The notes under the pieces are model-generated. The model was not told the DNA's origin, ran no database searches, and saw only the letters and a program-made list of their open reading frames with translations. From Polluticaenibacter yanchengensis (GTDB lineage Bacteria > Bacteroidota > Bacteroidia > Chitinophagales > Chitinophagaceae), in assembly GCA_027854065.1 (NCBI GenBank), contig JAQGEF010000002.1:62001-126000 (forward strand): 64,000 nt of DNA. The letters are read 5' to 3'. Position 1 is the first letter of the stretch, and the number at the start of each line of letters is the position of its first letter. Positions 35,994 through 45,170 of the stretch are shown here, piece after piece. The translations under genes and the position numbers were made by a program.

Positions 35994-36845
35994 ATGTCAT
36001 TTACATTACCCGTCGGCAGTATCGATACACACCATCATTTCTGGGTTTACAATGAAGTGCGCGATGCCTGGATTGACGATAGCATGAAAGTGATCCAGCG
36101 CGACTTTTTACCGGCAGATTTACAACCGGTTTTAGAAACCAACGGGCTGGAAGGATGTATTACAGTGCAATCGGATCAAAGCCTGGAAGAAAATGATTTC
36201 CAGCTGGCAAATGCGGAAAACAACCATTTTGTTAAAGGCATTGTGGGTTGGGTAGATTTACAGTCGGCCAAAGTAGGAGAGCAGTTGTCTTATATTTCAC
36301 AGTTCCCTAAAATGAAAGGGGTGCGGCATGTATTGCAGGGCGAAGAACAGAGAGACCTGATGCTGACAAAACCTTTCTTAAATGGTATTAAAGAATTGAA
36401 ATACCATAACCTGAAATATGATATCCTGATTTTTGATGACCAGTTACAATACATACCTGAGTTTCTGAAGAAAAATGAACAACAGTTATTTGTGATAGAC
36501 CATATTGCCAAACCTAAAATTAAGACGCAGGAAACGGAGCCCTGGCGTAAAGGAATCGAGGCTTTAAAGGATTATGACAATGTATTAATAAAAGTATCCG
36601 GAATGGTAACGGAAGCTGACTGGCAGCACTGGAAATACCAGGATTTTGTGCCTTACCTGGATATTGTACTGGAAAGTTTTGGTACGGATAGGATCATGTA
36701 TGGCAGTGACTGGCCGGTGTGTAATGTGGCGGGTGGATACGAACAAATGTTGAGTATTACTAAAAAGTATTTTGCTAATTTCAGTGATGCGGAGAAGGAG
36801 AAAATATTTAAAACAAACGGTAAGCAGTTCTATAATGTCGTTTAA
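35994..36845 (+). CDS. Amidohydrolase_2 family hydrolase, possible sugar lactonase
   Basis: 283 aa from the ATG at 35994; an open frame back to 35892 runs through the inverted repeat and is unlikely to be translated. SIDTHHHFWVYNE gives the His-x-His metal site, VIDHIAKP a later His, and YGSDWPVC the catalytic Asp of the TIM-barrel Amidohydrolase_2 family. Closest recognisable group: L-fuconolactone or L-rhamnonolactone hydrolases and 2-pyrone-4,6-dicarboxylate lactonase relatives. With the FucP-SDR pair 28 kb away it could serve deoxysugar oxidation; this is inferred. Cytoplasmic. Confidence 0.85.
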   Translation: MSFTLPVGSIDTHHHFWVYNEVRDAWIDDSMKVIQRDFLPADLQPVLETNGLEGCITVQSDQSLEENDFQLANAENNHFVKGIVGWVDLQSAKVGEQLSYISQFPKMKGVRHVLQGEEQRDLMLTKPFLNGIKELKYHNLKYDILIFDDQLQYIPEFLKKNEQQLFVIDHIAKPKIKTQETEPWRKGIEALKDYDNVLIKVSGMVTEADWQHWKYQDFVPYLDIVLESFGTDRIMYGSDWPVCNVAGGYEQMLSITKKYFANFSDAEKEKIFKTNGKQFYNVV

Positions 36846-36853
36846 GGTAAATG

Positions 36854-36882
36854 GCGGTTGACTAAATGGTTGACCGCTTTTT
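36854..36882 (+). terminator. Terminator after the amidohydrolase gene
   Basis: GCGGTT pairs with GACCGC (one G-U) around a 12-nt loop, followed by TTTTTATTT, 9 nt past the stop. Confidence 0.6.
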
Positions 36883-36960
36883 ATTTGAGGCGCAGATATC
36901 TTATTTTTTTATAACTTAGTGTACCATTAATGATTGTGTTATCTCTAAAAGTGCAAGAAA

Positions 36961-37695
36961 ATGCCGGGATCGCTTGTTAAAATAAATGTATCGAAGCCAT
37001 GTACTGAAAACTGGCAAAAAATGACGCCAGATAAGGTTGGCAGGTTTTGTGCGCAATGTGAGAAGTCGGTGGTTGATTTTACAAATTTATCTGATAATGA
37101 GATCCTGTCCTTAATTACCAAAGCGAATTCGGGCAGCTGCGGCAGGTTTAAACAAAGCCAGCTTGAAAGAGTACTGAACCAATCTGCCGCTACACCCGCC
37201 AGTAATTATACTTCATTTATTGCTTTAAGATACCTGGTGCTTATCGGGTTTTCGGGTTTTGTACTTATAAAAACTGCCGGTGCACAAACCCTGCAGGGCG
37301 GGCAGTATGCCATACAGCAAAGCCGGACTGTTGCTGAAAAAACGGAATGGCCTGCTGGCGGTAACCCGGTTTCGGGAAAAGTGGTTGATAAAACCACGCA
37401 TATTCCAATAGAAGGTGCTACTGTATTAATCAAAAACAGCAATAAAGGTGCTGTTACAAACGCAGACGGCATTTTTCAGATTAATTCTCCTGATCAGTTT
37501 TCTTCAGATTCTATTGTGTTAATTATTAGTTTTATAGGATATCATTCATTGGAGAAATCTATATCTGTGAACACTTATGCGGCCAACACTATTTTCTACC
37601 TCGAGCCGGCAGACTTTACAATGGGAGAAGTGGTGATTGTCGGAAGTTACACCAGCAGGAAGAAAAAATGGTGGCAGTTCTGGAAGCGTTGGTAG
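36961..37695 (+). CDS. Carboxypeptidase-regulatory-domain membrane protein
   Basis: 244 aa. Residues 12-60 hold a short Cys motif (CTENWQKMTPDKVGRFCAQC) common at the start of Bacteroidota proteins of this type. A hydrophobic span follows (ALRYLVLIGFSGFVLIKTAG, about 82-100), then a CarboxypepD_reg-like beta-sandwich (SGKVVDKTTHIPIEGATVLI, GAVTNADGIFQINSP) and a basic Trp-rich tail (RKKKWWQFWKRW). Function unknown; such modules usually support surface or TonB proteins. It lies inside the inverted-repeat pair. Confidence 0.8.
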   Translation: MPGSLVKINVSKPCTENWQKMTPDKVGRFCAQCEKSVVDFTNLSDNEILSLITKANSGSCGRFKQSQLERVLNQSAATPASNYTSFIALRYLVLIGFSGFVLIKTAGAQTLQGGQYAIQQSRTVAEKTEWPAGGNPVSGKVVDKTTHIPIEGATVLIKNSNKGAVTNADGIFQINSPDQFSSDSIVLIISFIGYHSLEKSISVNTYAANTIFYLEPADFTMGEVVIVGSYTSRKKKWWQFWKRW

Positions 37696-37738
37696 AATGC
37701 TGCATCAATTTATAGTTCAATAGTGGCAATGCGGTTGC

Positions 37739-37772
37739 AGGGAGTGACACAACGATGCTTAATAGTAGCACA
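37739..37772 (-). repeat. 34-nt inverted repeat, right copy
   Basis: Reverse complement of the element at 35891-35924 with two adjacent mismatches. It lies between the carboxypeptidase-domain gene and the convergent ABC gene. Confidence 0.85.
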
Positions 37773-37796
37773 GGAGAATGCTCAATAAAAAGAAAT

Positions 37797-38441
37797 CTAA
37801 TTTTCCTTAAACTGCGTCACATCTAAACGATGGTCGCAAAATTCGATCTCGTTTTCATCATTACTGCAAACAATGAGTAAGCGGTTTTGTAAACAATAGT
37901 CAGTTACCAGGCGATTGTAAAGTTCTATACCGGCTTTATCTAAATTGGAAGTGGGTTCATCCAGTAACACCAGGGGATTATTGCTGAATATTGCCTGCAG
38001 TAACTTTACACGTTGTTTCATACCGCTGCTGAAATAGCGGATCTGTTTACCGGCCGCAGCAGTAAGCCCTACCATTTCTATTAGTTGCGGAATGGTAAAC
38101 TGGGGCATTAGTGGTTTGAACTGGTGGTGGAATTCGAGAAATTCGGTAAGGGTCAACTCTTCTATTAATTCAATATACGGTGTGGCTATAGACAGGTATT
38201 TATAGTGTTGTTCTTCAGGAATGGTCTTATCTCCAATTTTGTAATGGATGCTACCCTGGCTTTTGCTTACAGCGCCTGCCAGTACTTGTAATAAGGTACT
38301 TTTACCGGAGCCGTTATGGCCAATAACAGCGTAACTGTTATTAAAACTAAAAGTGTAGTTGATGTGCCGGAACACCCAATGTCTATTAAATCTTTTACCA
38401 AGGTCGGTTATTTCAATAGACAAAGCGTTATTCAAACTCAT
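37797..38441 (-). CDS. ABC transporter ATP-binding protein
   Basis: 214 aa, one ATPase domain. Walker A is GHNGSGKST, the signature is YFSSGMKQRVKL, Walker B is PLVLLDEPTSNLD, and the switch His seems replaced (CSNDENEIEFC). Partner membrane subunits are not adjacent, so its transport substrate is unknown. It is downstream of lpxA on the same strand (36-nt gap), an arrangement seen in other Bacteroidota, which hints at an envelope role. Short form similar in size to CcmA. Confidence 0.9.
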   Translation of the reverse strand: MSLNNALSIEITDLGKRFNRHWVFRHINYTFSFNNSYAVIGHNGSGKSTLLQVLAGAVSKSQGSIHYKIGDKTIPEEQHYKYLSIATPYIELIEELTLTEFLEFHHQFKPLMPQFTIPQLIEMVGLTAAAGKQIRYFSSGMKQRVKLLQAIFSNNPLVLLDEPTSNLDKAGIELYNRLVTDYCLQNRLLIVCSNDENEIEFCDHRLDVTQFKEN

Positions 38442-38477
38442 TACTACACTTTTATAAATTATTTCTATTTGAAGTTC

Positions 38478-39275
38478 TTAAATTTCGTCAGCAGTTGTTT
38501 TAGAATGTCTTTTTATAATACCTCGGCCGCTGTCTCTGATGAATGTTAATATTTCATCACGTTCATCGCTGATCGGCAGTTCTTCTTCTACAAACTGTAA
38601 TGCCTGAGTGGTATTTAAGCCTTTATTATAAATGTACCGGTAAACATCTAAGATACCGTTGATCTGCTCGTTACTAAAGCCACGGCGTTTTAGACCTACG
38701 CTGTTTACACCGGCATAGCTAAGTGGTTCACGACCTGCTTTTATAAATGGTGGTACGTCTTTACCTACCAATGAACCGCCGGAAATAAACGCATGCTCCC
38801 CGATCTTTACAAACTGGTGCACGGCACATACGCCCCCGATGCTCACATAATCGCCTAGCACCACGTGACCAGCTATCTGGCAACTGTTGCTAAGGGTAAC
38901 ATTATTACCAATGATACAATCATGCCCGATATGGCTATAGGCTAAAATCCAGCAGCCGTTTCCAACCACTGTTTTATATCTGTCGGTAGTACCTCTGTGT
39001 ATGGTTACAAACTCTCTTATGGTACAGTCGTCGCCAATTTCAACGGTGGTTTTTTCACCGTTAAATTTTCTGTCCTGTGGGATGCCGCCTATTACTGCAC
39101 CGGGAAAAATTCTGCAATTCTTCCCAATTCTTGTACCTTCCATAATGGTTACATTACTTCCAATCCAGGTGCCTTCGCCTATCTGCACGTTACCATGTAT
39201 CACCGTAAAGGGATCTACTTTCACATTCTCTGCAAGCCTGGCCTCCGGATGAATGTATGCTAATGGATGTATCAT
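38478..39275 (-). CDS. lpxA: UDP-N-acetylglucosamine acyltransferase
   Basis: 265 aa, usual LpxA length. The left-handed beta-helix is built from hexapeptide repeats (VQIGEGTWIGSNVTIMEGT, IGHDCIIGNNVTLSNSCQIA), with the catalytic His in the segment GGVCAVHQFVKIGEHAFISG and a helical C-terminal third. It performs the first acylation in lipid A synthesis. About 160 nt downstream of lpxC/fabZ on the same strand; probably one operon. Confidence 0.95.
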   Translation of the reverse strand: MIHPLAYIHPEARLAENVKVDPFTVIHGNVQIGEGTWIGSNVTIMEGTRIGKNCRIFPGAVIGGIPQDRKFNGEKTTVEIGDDCTIREFVTIHRGTTDRYKTVVGNGCWILAYSHIGHDCIIGNNVTLSNSCQIAGHVVLGDYVSIGGVCAVHQFVKIGEHAFISGGSLVGKDVPPFIKAGREPLSYAGVNSVGLKRRGFSNEQINGILDVYRYIYNKGLNTTQALQFVEEELPISDERDEILTFIRDSGRGIIKRHSKTTADEI

Positions 39276-39439
39276 GAATGACTTTTAGTCGTTTATAAAT
39301 GAGTTGCATGCTCGGCTTGCTGCTATCTCCAGCAGGCAAATCTAACAATGCGCAAAAGTAATATTAAGAATGTGAAAATTATTAGAATTATTTTCAGATG
39401 CTATATATTACCGGATAAACGCAATAATTAGCTGATGAA

Positions 39440-40843
39440 CTAATCAGGACGTTTTACCAATTGTGCTACCAGGTCTGCTTCGGCCGCGATTTTTCCTCCA
39501 ACATATACCGTGCCGTGCATGTCGCAAATACCTCTTCGGATAGGACCGTTCATCTCCATTTTTAACAAAAGCGTATCGCCCGGACGGATCATCTGCTTGA
39601 ATTTGCAATTGTCAATTTTAAGGAAATAGGTATCGTACTTACCCGGAGGCATTTTATTGATACACAATATACCGCCACACTGTGCCAATGCTTCTATCTG
39701 CAGTACGCCCGGCATTACGGGGTTACCCGGAAAATGGCCCTGGAAAAACTGCTCATTGAAAGTGACGTTTTTAACGCCAACCAGGTGGTTTTCTCCCAGT
39801 TCAATAATTTTATCTACCAATAAGAACGGATAACGGTGTGGTAAAGTATCTTCTATCTGGGCATAATTATAAACCGGGGTTACATTCGGGTCGTATTTTG
39901 GTACATCAATGGTATTTTTCACCTTTTTAACATACTGTTTTACGATTTTAGCCAGTTCCACGTTTGCTGCATGACCCGGCCTTTTGGCTATTACATGGCC
40001 TTTGATGGCATAACCACTAAGGGTTAGATCACCGATAACATCCAGTAATTTATGACGTGCCGGTTCGTTAGGGAAGTGTAATTTAGTATTGTTCAGGTAG
40101 CCTGAATGGTCAATGTCCACATCTTCCTTATTAAATGCTTTTTTCAGACGGTCTTTTGCCTCGTCATCGATTTGTTTATCAACCACCACGATGGCATTAC
40201 TTAAATCACCGCCTTTTATGAGGTTATGTGCCAGTAACGCTTCCAGTTCATGCAGGAAAACAAAGGTCCTGCACGGAGATATCTCTGATTTAAAGTCGCT
40301 TAACTGGTCCAGTTGTGCATGTTGAGTGCCTAATACTTTACTGTTAAAGTCTATTAAAGTAGTAAGACGGTATTGACTATCAGGAATAATGGTAAGATCT
40401 ACGTTCCTGTTTTTATCGTTATAATTAAGAATCTCAGTTATCTCGTACCATTGTTTGGCTGCATCCTGCTCTTCAATGCCTGCTGCTTCTATCAGGTTAA
40501 TGAATGGTAAGCTGCTTCCGTCCATTATAGGCATTTCCGGGCCGTCAATTTCTAGTAAAGCATTGTCGATACCTGATGCGGTCAGGGCTGCTAAAACATG
40601 CTCTACTGTACTTATTTTGCCGCCATTGGCTTCCAGAGTGGTTCCCCTGGAGGTATCTGTCACTAAATCACAGTCGGCCTTAATAACAGGCTGGTTTGGC
40701 AAGTCAACTCTTTTAAACTGGATACCAAATCCTGCTGCGGCCGGCTGTATGGTTAAATTGGCAAATACACCGGAATGCAAGCCATTACCTGAAATAGTAG
40801 CGCTCTTAGCAATTGTATGCTGTTTATCTGGGTTGAATGTCAT
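39440..40843 (-). CDS. lpxC/fabZ: Bifunctional LpxC deacetylase / FabZ dehydratase
   Basis: 467 aa fusion typical of Bacteroidota. Residues 1 to about 305 are LpxC (HTIAKSATISGNGLHSG, STVEHVLAALTASGIDN, DVIGDLTLSGYAIKGHVIAK, PGHAANVELAK) with the zinc His and Asp residues. From about 320, FabZ begins (LPHRYPFLLVDKII) and carries the hot-dog active site HFPGNPVMPGVLQIEALAQ. It deacetylates UDP-3-acyl-GlcNAc and dehydrates 3-hydroxyacyl-ACP, coupling the use of the shared hydroxyacyl pool. Upstream of lpxA. Confidence 0.96.
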   Translation of the reverse strand: MTFNPDKQHTIAKSATISGNGLHSGVFANLTIQPAAAGFGIQFKRVDLPNQPVIKADCDLVTDTSRGTTLEANGGKISTVEHVLAALTASGIDNALLEIDGPEMPIMDGSSLPFINLIEAAGIEEQDAAKQWYEITEILNYNDKNRNVDLTIIPDSQYRLTTLIDFNSKVLGTQHAQLDQLSDFKSEISPCRTFVFLHELEALLAHNLIKGGDLSNAIVVVDKQIDDEAKDRLKKAFNKEDVDIDHSGYLNNTKLHFPNEPARHKLLDVIGDLTLSGYAIKGHVIAKRPGHAANVELAKIVKQYVKKVKNTIDVPKYDPNVTPVYNYAQIEDTLPHRYPFLLVDKIIELGENHLVGVKNVTFNEQFFQGHFPGNPVMPGVLQIEALAQCGGILCINKMPPGKYDTYFLKIDNCKFKQMIRPGDTLLLKMEMNGPIRRGICDMHGTVYVGGKIAAEADLVAQLVKRPD

Positions 40844-40884
40844 AAGTATATTACTAATTTTAAATCCTGTGAACTAAAACGGCA

Positions 40885-40892
40885 CAAATGTA
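40885..40892 (-). promoter_or_regulatory. -7 promoter element of lpxC/fabZ
   Basis: On the minus strand TACATTTG matches TAnnTTTG, 41 nt before the ATG. A TTG at the exact -33 distance is not present. Confidence 0.4.
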
Positions 40893-40930
40893 AAGCATTC
40901 AGCGTTTTTATAAAATTCAATTCCTGTAGC

Positions 40931-41965
40931 TTATGTAAAAAAAGCGCCCTGCAGAGATGATCCCGGCTTATTTCTTCCTAAATGTTCATAAGCCTTCAGC
41001 GTTACTTCGCGCCCGCGTGGGGTACGTTGTATAAAACCTTCCTGTATCAGGAACGGCTCATACACTTCTTCCAGCGTTCCGCTTTCTTCACCTACGGCTG
41101 TGGCGATGGTGGTAATACCTACCGGCCCGCCTTTAAATTTATCAATAATGGTGGCTAATATCCGGTTATCCATTTCGTCCAGACCGTGGTTGTCCACATT
41201 CAGCGCTCTTAATCCGTGCTGGGTAATGCCCAGGTCGATGGTGCCGTTGCCTATTACCTGTGCAAAATCGCGCATGCGGCGTAATAACCCATTGGCGATA
41301 CGTGGTGTACCACGGCTTCTGCGGGCGATTTCAAAGGCGGCATCACTGGTTATTTTGCTACCTAATATGCCTGCACTCCGTTGTAAAATACCTTTTAATG
41401 TTTCTGCATTATAGTAATCTAACCGGTTTTTAATGGCAAAACGGCTGAGTAAGGGAGCTGTTAATAAACCACTGCGGGTTGTTGCACCTATTAGTGTAAA
41501 CGGGTTCAGGTTGATCTGGATACTCCTGGCACTTGGGCCGGAATCTATCATGATGTCCAGGCGATAATCTTCCATGGCCGCATACAGGTATTCTTCTACA
41601 TTGACGCTCAAGCGGTGTATTTCATCTATAAATAGTACATCATTAGGTTCAAGTGAAGTGAGTAAGCCTGCAAGGTCGCCGGGTTTTTCAATTACCGGCC
41701 CACTGGTTTCCTTTATGTTTACACCCATTTCGTTAGCTACAATGCGGCTAAGCGTTGTTTTACCCAAACCGGGAGGGCCATGAAAAAGAACATGGTCCAA
41801 AGCTTCGCCACGCAACTTTGCCGCTTTTATAAAGATGGTCAGATTTTCCACAAGTTGCGGCTGACCGCTGAACTCTTCTATAAGTTTGGGCCGGATGCTA
41901 TTCTCAAATTCTGCTTCTGCAGCGCTTTTAGAATTTTCCTGGTTATGCAGTAACGGGTTCGACAT
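40931..41965 (-). CDS. ruvB: Holliday junction helicase RuvB
   Basis: 344 aa from the ATG at 41965 (MSNPLLH); a frame 17 codons longer is possible but adds atypical residues. Walker [13 protein letters not shown], Walker [13 protein letters not shown], sensor [10 protein letters not shown] and the C-terminal winged helix ([20 protein letters not shown]) are intact. It drives branch migration with RuvA. It stands alone; ruvA and ruvC are not in the window. Confidence 0.96.
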   Translation of the reverse strand: MSNPLLHNQENSKSAAEAEFENSIRPKLIEEFSGQPQLVENLTIFIKAAKLRGEALDHVLFHGPPGLGKTTLSRIVANEMGVNIKETSGPVIEKPGDLAGLLTSLEPNDVLFIDEIHRLSVNVEEYLYAAMEDYRLDIMIDSGPSARSIQINLNPFTLIGATTRSGLLTAPLLSRFAIKNRLDYYNAETLKGILQRSAGILGSKITSDAAFEIARRSRGTPRIANGLLRRMRDFAQVIGNGTIDLGITQHGLRALNVDNHGLDEMDNRILATIIDKFKGGPVGITTIATAVGEESGTLEEVYEPFLIQEGFIQRTPRGREVTLKAYEHLGRNKPGSSLQGAFFT

Positions 41966-42320
41966 ATTGGCGAAATTAATGCATTTGCTAAAATTTATAG
42001 CAAAATGAGTTTCCAAGATTTTTATTTTTGTTTTGAATCAATCTTGTGGAGTGGTTGTTGAGGTATCAAAGGAATGGATCAATGAGCGTCTGACTCCTTA
42101 GAAGCGACGCGTGAGTGTAAATCTACCGGGATATTTTTCCGCAGCGGCTCCAATAAAAAACGACACTTAACATTCTGTTAATATTACTTAACAATTACTA
42201 AACTTTTAATTAACTATCTGGTGATACTGTTGAAACATTGGGTTAATATGCTATTTCCAATTTTGCACTAATTAATAACGCACCTGAAAAGTGTGTTTGA
42301 CATTAATCAAAAGCAAAAAA
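41966..42320. other. Divergent region between ruvB and the TonB receptor gene
   Basis: About 355 nt with no coding frame. The part near 42238 holds a promoter-like pair ahead of the TonB receptor operon. The rest shows no repeat or RNA gene. Confidence 0.5.
42238..42265 (+). promoter_or_regulatory. Promoter of the TonB receptor operon
   Basis: TTG at 42238-42240 and CAATTTTG at 42258-42265 (one mismatch to TAnnTTTG) are separated by 17 nt. It lies 55 nt before the ATG of the receptor gene. Confidence 0.4.
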
Positions 42321-45152
42321 ATGAAACAACGTCTTAACTGCTACCCGGTAATAGCTATCTTATTACTGGTGTTCTCCTCTTTAACCGGATTTTCGCAGGC
42401 CGGTATCATTTCAGGGATCGTCCAGGACTCCCTTAACCAAAAGCCAATTGCCGGCGCTAACATTTCTATTAAAGGTGTTAAAGGTGGTGTGGTAACGAAT
42501 GCAAACGGTAAGTTTATTTTTAATCATATAGAACCTGGTACATATACGGTGACTGCTTCGTATGTGGGATATGCTTCTTTACTGATAGAACAGGTTAAAG
42601 TAGCCGCCGGTACGAAGATAGAATTGACTTTTGGATTAGCACCTGCTGCCAGCGAATTGGGTGAAGTGGTTGTAAGAGCTACAAGGGCTACCGGTAAAAC
42701 ACAGGGCGCAGTAATCAGGGAGATAAAAACGGCTAACCAGGTGGTAAGTGGTGTTTCGGAGCAGCAGATAAAATTATCCCAGGATAGAAACGCCGCCCAG
42801 GTGATGAGCCGGATACCTGGTATTACGGTGGTTGACGGCCGTTTTATTATGGTTCGCGGTATTCCTGAACGTTATAACCAGGTTTTACTAAATAACGCAA
42901 TTGCACCAAGTACAGAGGTTGACAGAAGAACTTTTTCTTTTGATTTGATTCCTAGTGGTGTATTGGACAGGTTATTGATTTACAAATCCGGTTCTCCTGA
43001 GAATACGGGTGATTTCGCCGGTGGTTTAATTAAGGTATATACCAGCAACGCACAGGAAAATAATTTTACATCATTCAGCTTATCTACAGGTTTCAGACAA
43101 GGTACTACGGGTAAAGATTTTATCCAGTCTAAAGGTTCTTCTACGGATTTCTTAGGCTTTGATAATGGTTTCCGTAAACTACCGGCTGCTTTTCCTGCAG
43201 AGAACCTGCGTAACCTTCCTAACCGTGCGCAGGAAAGAGCTGACGCGGCACACCTGCTTAAAAATAATTTTGCAATGCAAAGATCTACTGCTATTCCTGA
43301 CTTCGGTTTCGGTATGAGTATGGGCAGGTTCTGGGATATCGGTAGCAAACGTTTAAGCACATTAACCGCTATCAACTACAGCCAGTCTATTGCCAGTTAT
43401 GCCAAGCAATTTAACAGGTACCTTGAGCAGACAGATTTTACGAAACCGGTTGAACACCGTTTTGATTACATCGATAACGTGTATGAAAAAGAAAATAAAA
43501 TTGGTGTTATCAGCAACTGGATGTTAAAACTGAATGCCTTAAATAAAATAGAATTCAAAAACCTGTTTAACCAGATCGGTGAAAACCATACGGTATTAAG
43601 AAGAGGTGAAGATTTTATACAGGGCGCAGGTTTAACAAGACAAAACTATATGTATCAATACAGGGCACGTACTGTGTATAGCGGCCAGTTACAGGGTACA
43701 CATAACCTAAGTAAATCTAATGCCAGCTTAATGTGGGTGTTAGGTGCTAACTACCTTGGTGAACAACAGCCGGACTTACGTCGTTTCAGAACGATTGAGA
43801 CTGCTGAAAAATCAGGTGAATTCAGAATGGTATTACCTCCTAGTTCCAATTTGTATGATGCGGGCCGTTTCTTTGGTAGCCTGAGTGAAAAAGGCATCAG
43901 CCAGGGCTTGAATTATGAGAAGAAATTGAAAGCGACTTCTGACAATCCTATTACATTAAAAGCGGGTTACCTGGTGGATTACAGGAAACGTAATTTCGAT
44001 ACAAGATATTTCAGTTATTTCTATCCTGGTTCAGGTTCTATTGAAGCAATGCAACGATTAGAAACATTGCCATTGTCCCAGATCTTTGCCAATGAAAATA
44101 TTAAAACAACAGACGGTTTCTTAATCGAAGAAGGTACAAGAGCTTCTGATAGCTATACTGCTTCTAACTTGTTAAGTGCCGGTTATGTAGGTGCAGTTAT
44201 CCCGGTTGGAAAATTAAATATTTCCGGTGGTTTAAGAGCGGAGTACAATATCTTAAAGCTGAATACAGCTAACGATGCAGGTTCTAAAATAAAGGTTGAT
44301 AACAAAGTATTCTCTCCGCTGGCATTCTTAAATCTTGATTACGACTTAGGTAAAAATAAATTACGTTTTGCTTATTACAGAAGTGTAAACAGGCCGGAAT
44401 TCAGAGAGTTAGCACCGTTCCTGTTCTATGATTATGAATTTGACGCTGAAAAGTATGGTAACCCTAATTTAAAAACAGCTCAAATTGAAAACTTCGACTT
44501 ACGTTACGAAATGTACCCGAGAGATGGAGAAACAATCAGTTTAGGTGCTTTCTATAAATATTTCAGAAATCCAATTGAAACAAGAATCCTAATTCGTTCT
44601 GAATCGCCGGCTTTCTCTTTCCAGAACGCGAAAAGCGGTTATGATTTCGGTTTCGAGTTTGAGTTAAGAAAATCACTGAAAGGATTAACCGGTAGCGATT
44701 TCCTGGATAAGATCAGTGCTAACTTAAATGCTTCTTATATCGTGTCTGAAGTAGATTATGGTGTAGATGCAACATTAGGACAGGATTCCAAACGTGCGTT
44801 ACAAGGACAGTCTCCTTACATCATTAATGCAGCTTTAAGCTATATAGATGCTAAAACAGGCTGGCAGGTAAATGGTGCCTACAACATTTTTGGAAAACGC
44901 ATTTTTGCGGTAGGTAGTAATCTTTTCCCAACTATTTATGAAATGCCACGTCATGCTGCAGATATAACTGTTACTAAGAAAATTGGTGACTGGTCAGTGA
45001 AATTAGGTATCCAGGACCTGTTTAACGCCCGTTTCAAATTCTACCAGGATACAGACAGGAACGGTTCCATTGATATGAAAAACGATCATAGCATTTTCAA
45101 CTATAAAAGAGGTACTAATGTAAGTGCTACATTAACTTATACAATTAAATAA
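42321..45152 (+). CDS. TonB-dependent outer-membrane receptor
   Basis: 943 aa from the ATG at 42321 (MKQRLNCYP), which begins a normal signal peptide ending FSQA; an in-frame start 10 codons earlier is less likely. A CarboxypepD_reg domain (ISGIVQDSLNQKPIAGANIS) is followed by the plug (AAQVMSRIPGITVVDGRFIM, RGIPERYNQVLLNN) and a barrel ending in LTYTIK. The plug lacks the SusC-type motif and no SusD follows, so it is not a classical Sus pair. The substrate is unknown. First gene of a probable three-gene operon. Codon use (TTA, GGT, AAC rich) suggests strong expression. Confidence 0.9.
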   Translation: MKQRLNCYPVIAILLLVFSSLTGFSQAGIISGIVQDSLNQKPIAGANISIKGVKGGVVTNANGKFIFNHIEPGTYTVTASYVGYASLLIEQVKVAAGTKIELTFGLAPAASELGEVVVRATRATGKTQGAVIREIKTANQVVSGVSEQQIKLSQDRNAAQVMSRIPGITVVDGRFIMVRGIPERYNQVLLNNAIAPSTEVDRRTFSFDLIPSGVLDRLLIYKSGSPENTGDFAGGLIKVYTSNAQENNFTSFSLSTGFRQGTTGKDFIQSKGSSTDFLGFDNGFRKLPAAFPAENLRNLPNRAQERADAAHLLKNNFAMQRSTAIPDFGFGMSMGRFWDIGSKRLSTLTAINYSQSIASYAKQFNRYLEQTDFTKPVEHRFDYIDNVYEKENKIGVISNWMLKLNALNKIEFKNLFNQIGENHTVLRRGEDFIQGAGLTRQNYMYQYRARTVYSGQLQGTHNLSKSNASLMWVLGANYLGEQQPDLRRFRTIETAEKSGEFRMVLPPSSNLYDAGRFFGSLSEKGISQGLNYEKKLKATSDNPITLKAGYLVDYRKRNFDTRYFSYFYPGSGSIEAMQRLETLPLSQIFANENIKTTDGFLIEEGTRASDSYTASNLLSAGYVGAVIPVGKLNISGGLRAEYNILKLNTANDAGSKIKVDNKVFSPLAFLNLDYDLGKNKLRFAYYRSVNRPEFRELAPFLFYDYEFDAEKYGNPNLKTAQIENFDLRYEMYPRDGETISLGAFYKYFRNPIETRILIRSESPAFSFQNAKSGYDFGFEFELRKSLKGLTGSDFLDKISANLNASYIVSEVDYGVDATLGQDSKRALQGQSPYIINAALSYIDAKTGWQVNGAYNIFGKRIFAVGSNLFPTIYEMPRHAADITVTKKIGDWSVKLGIQDLFNARFKFYQDTDRNGSIDMKNDHSIFNYKRGTNVSATLTYTIK

Positions 45153-45170
45153 TAAATAAAAACAAACATC

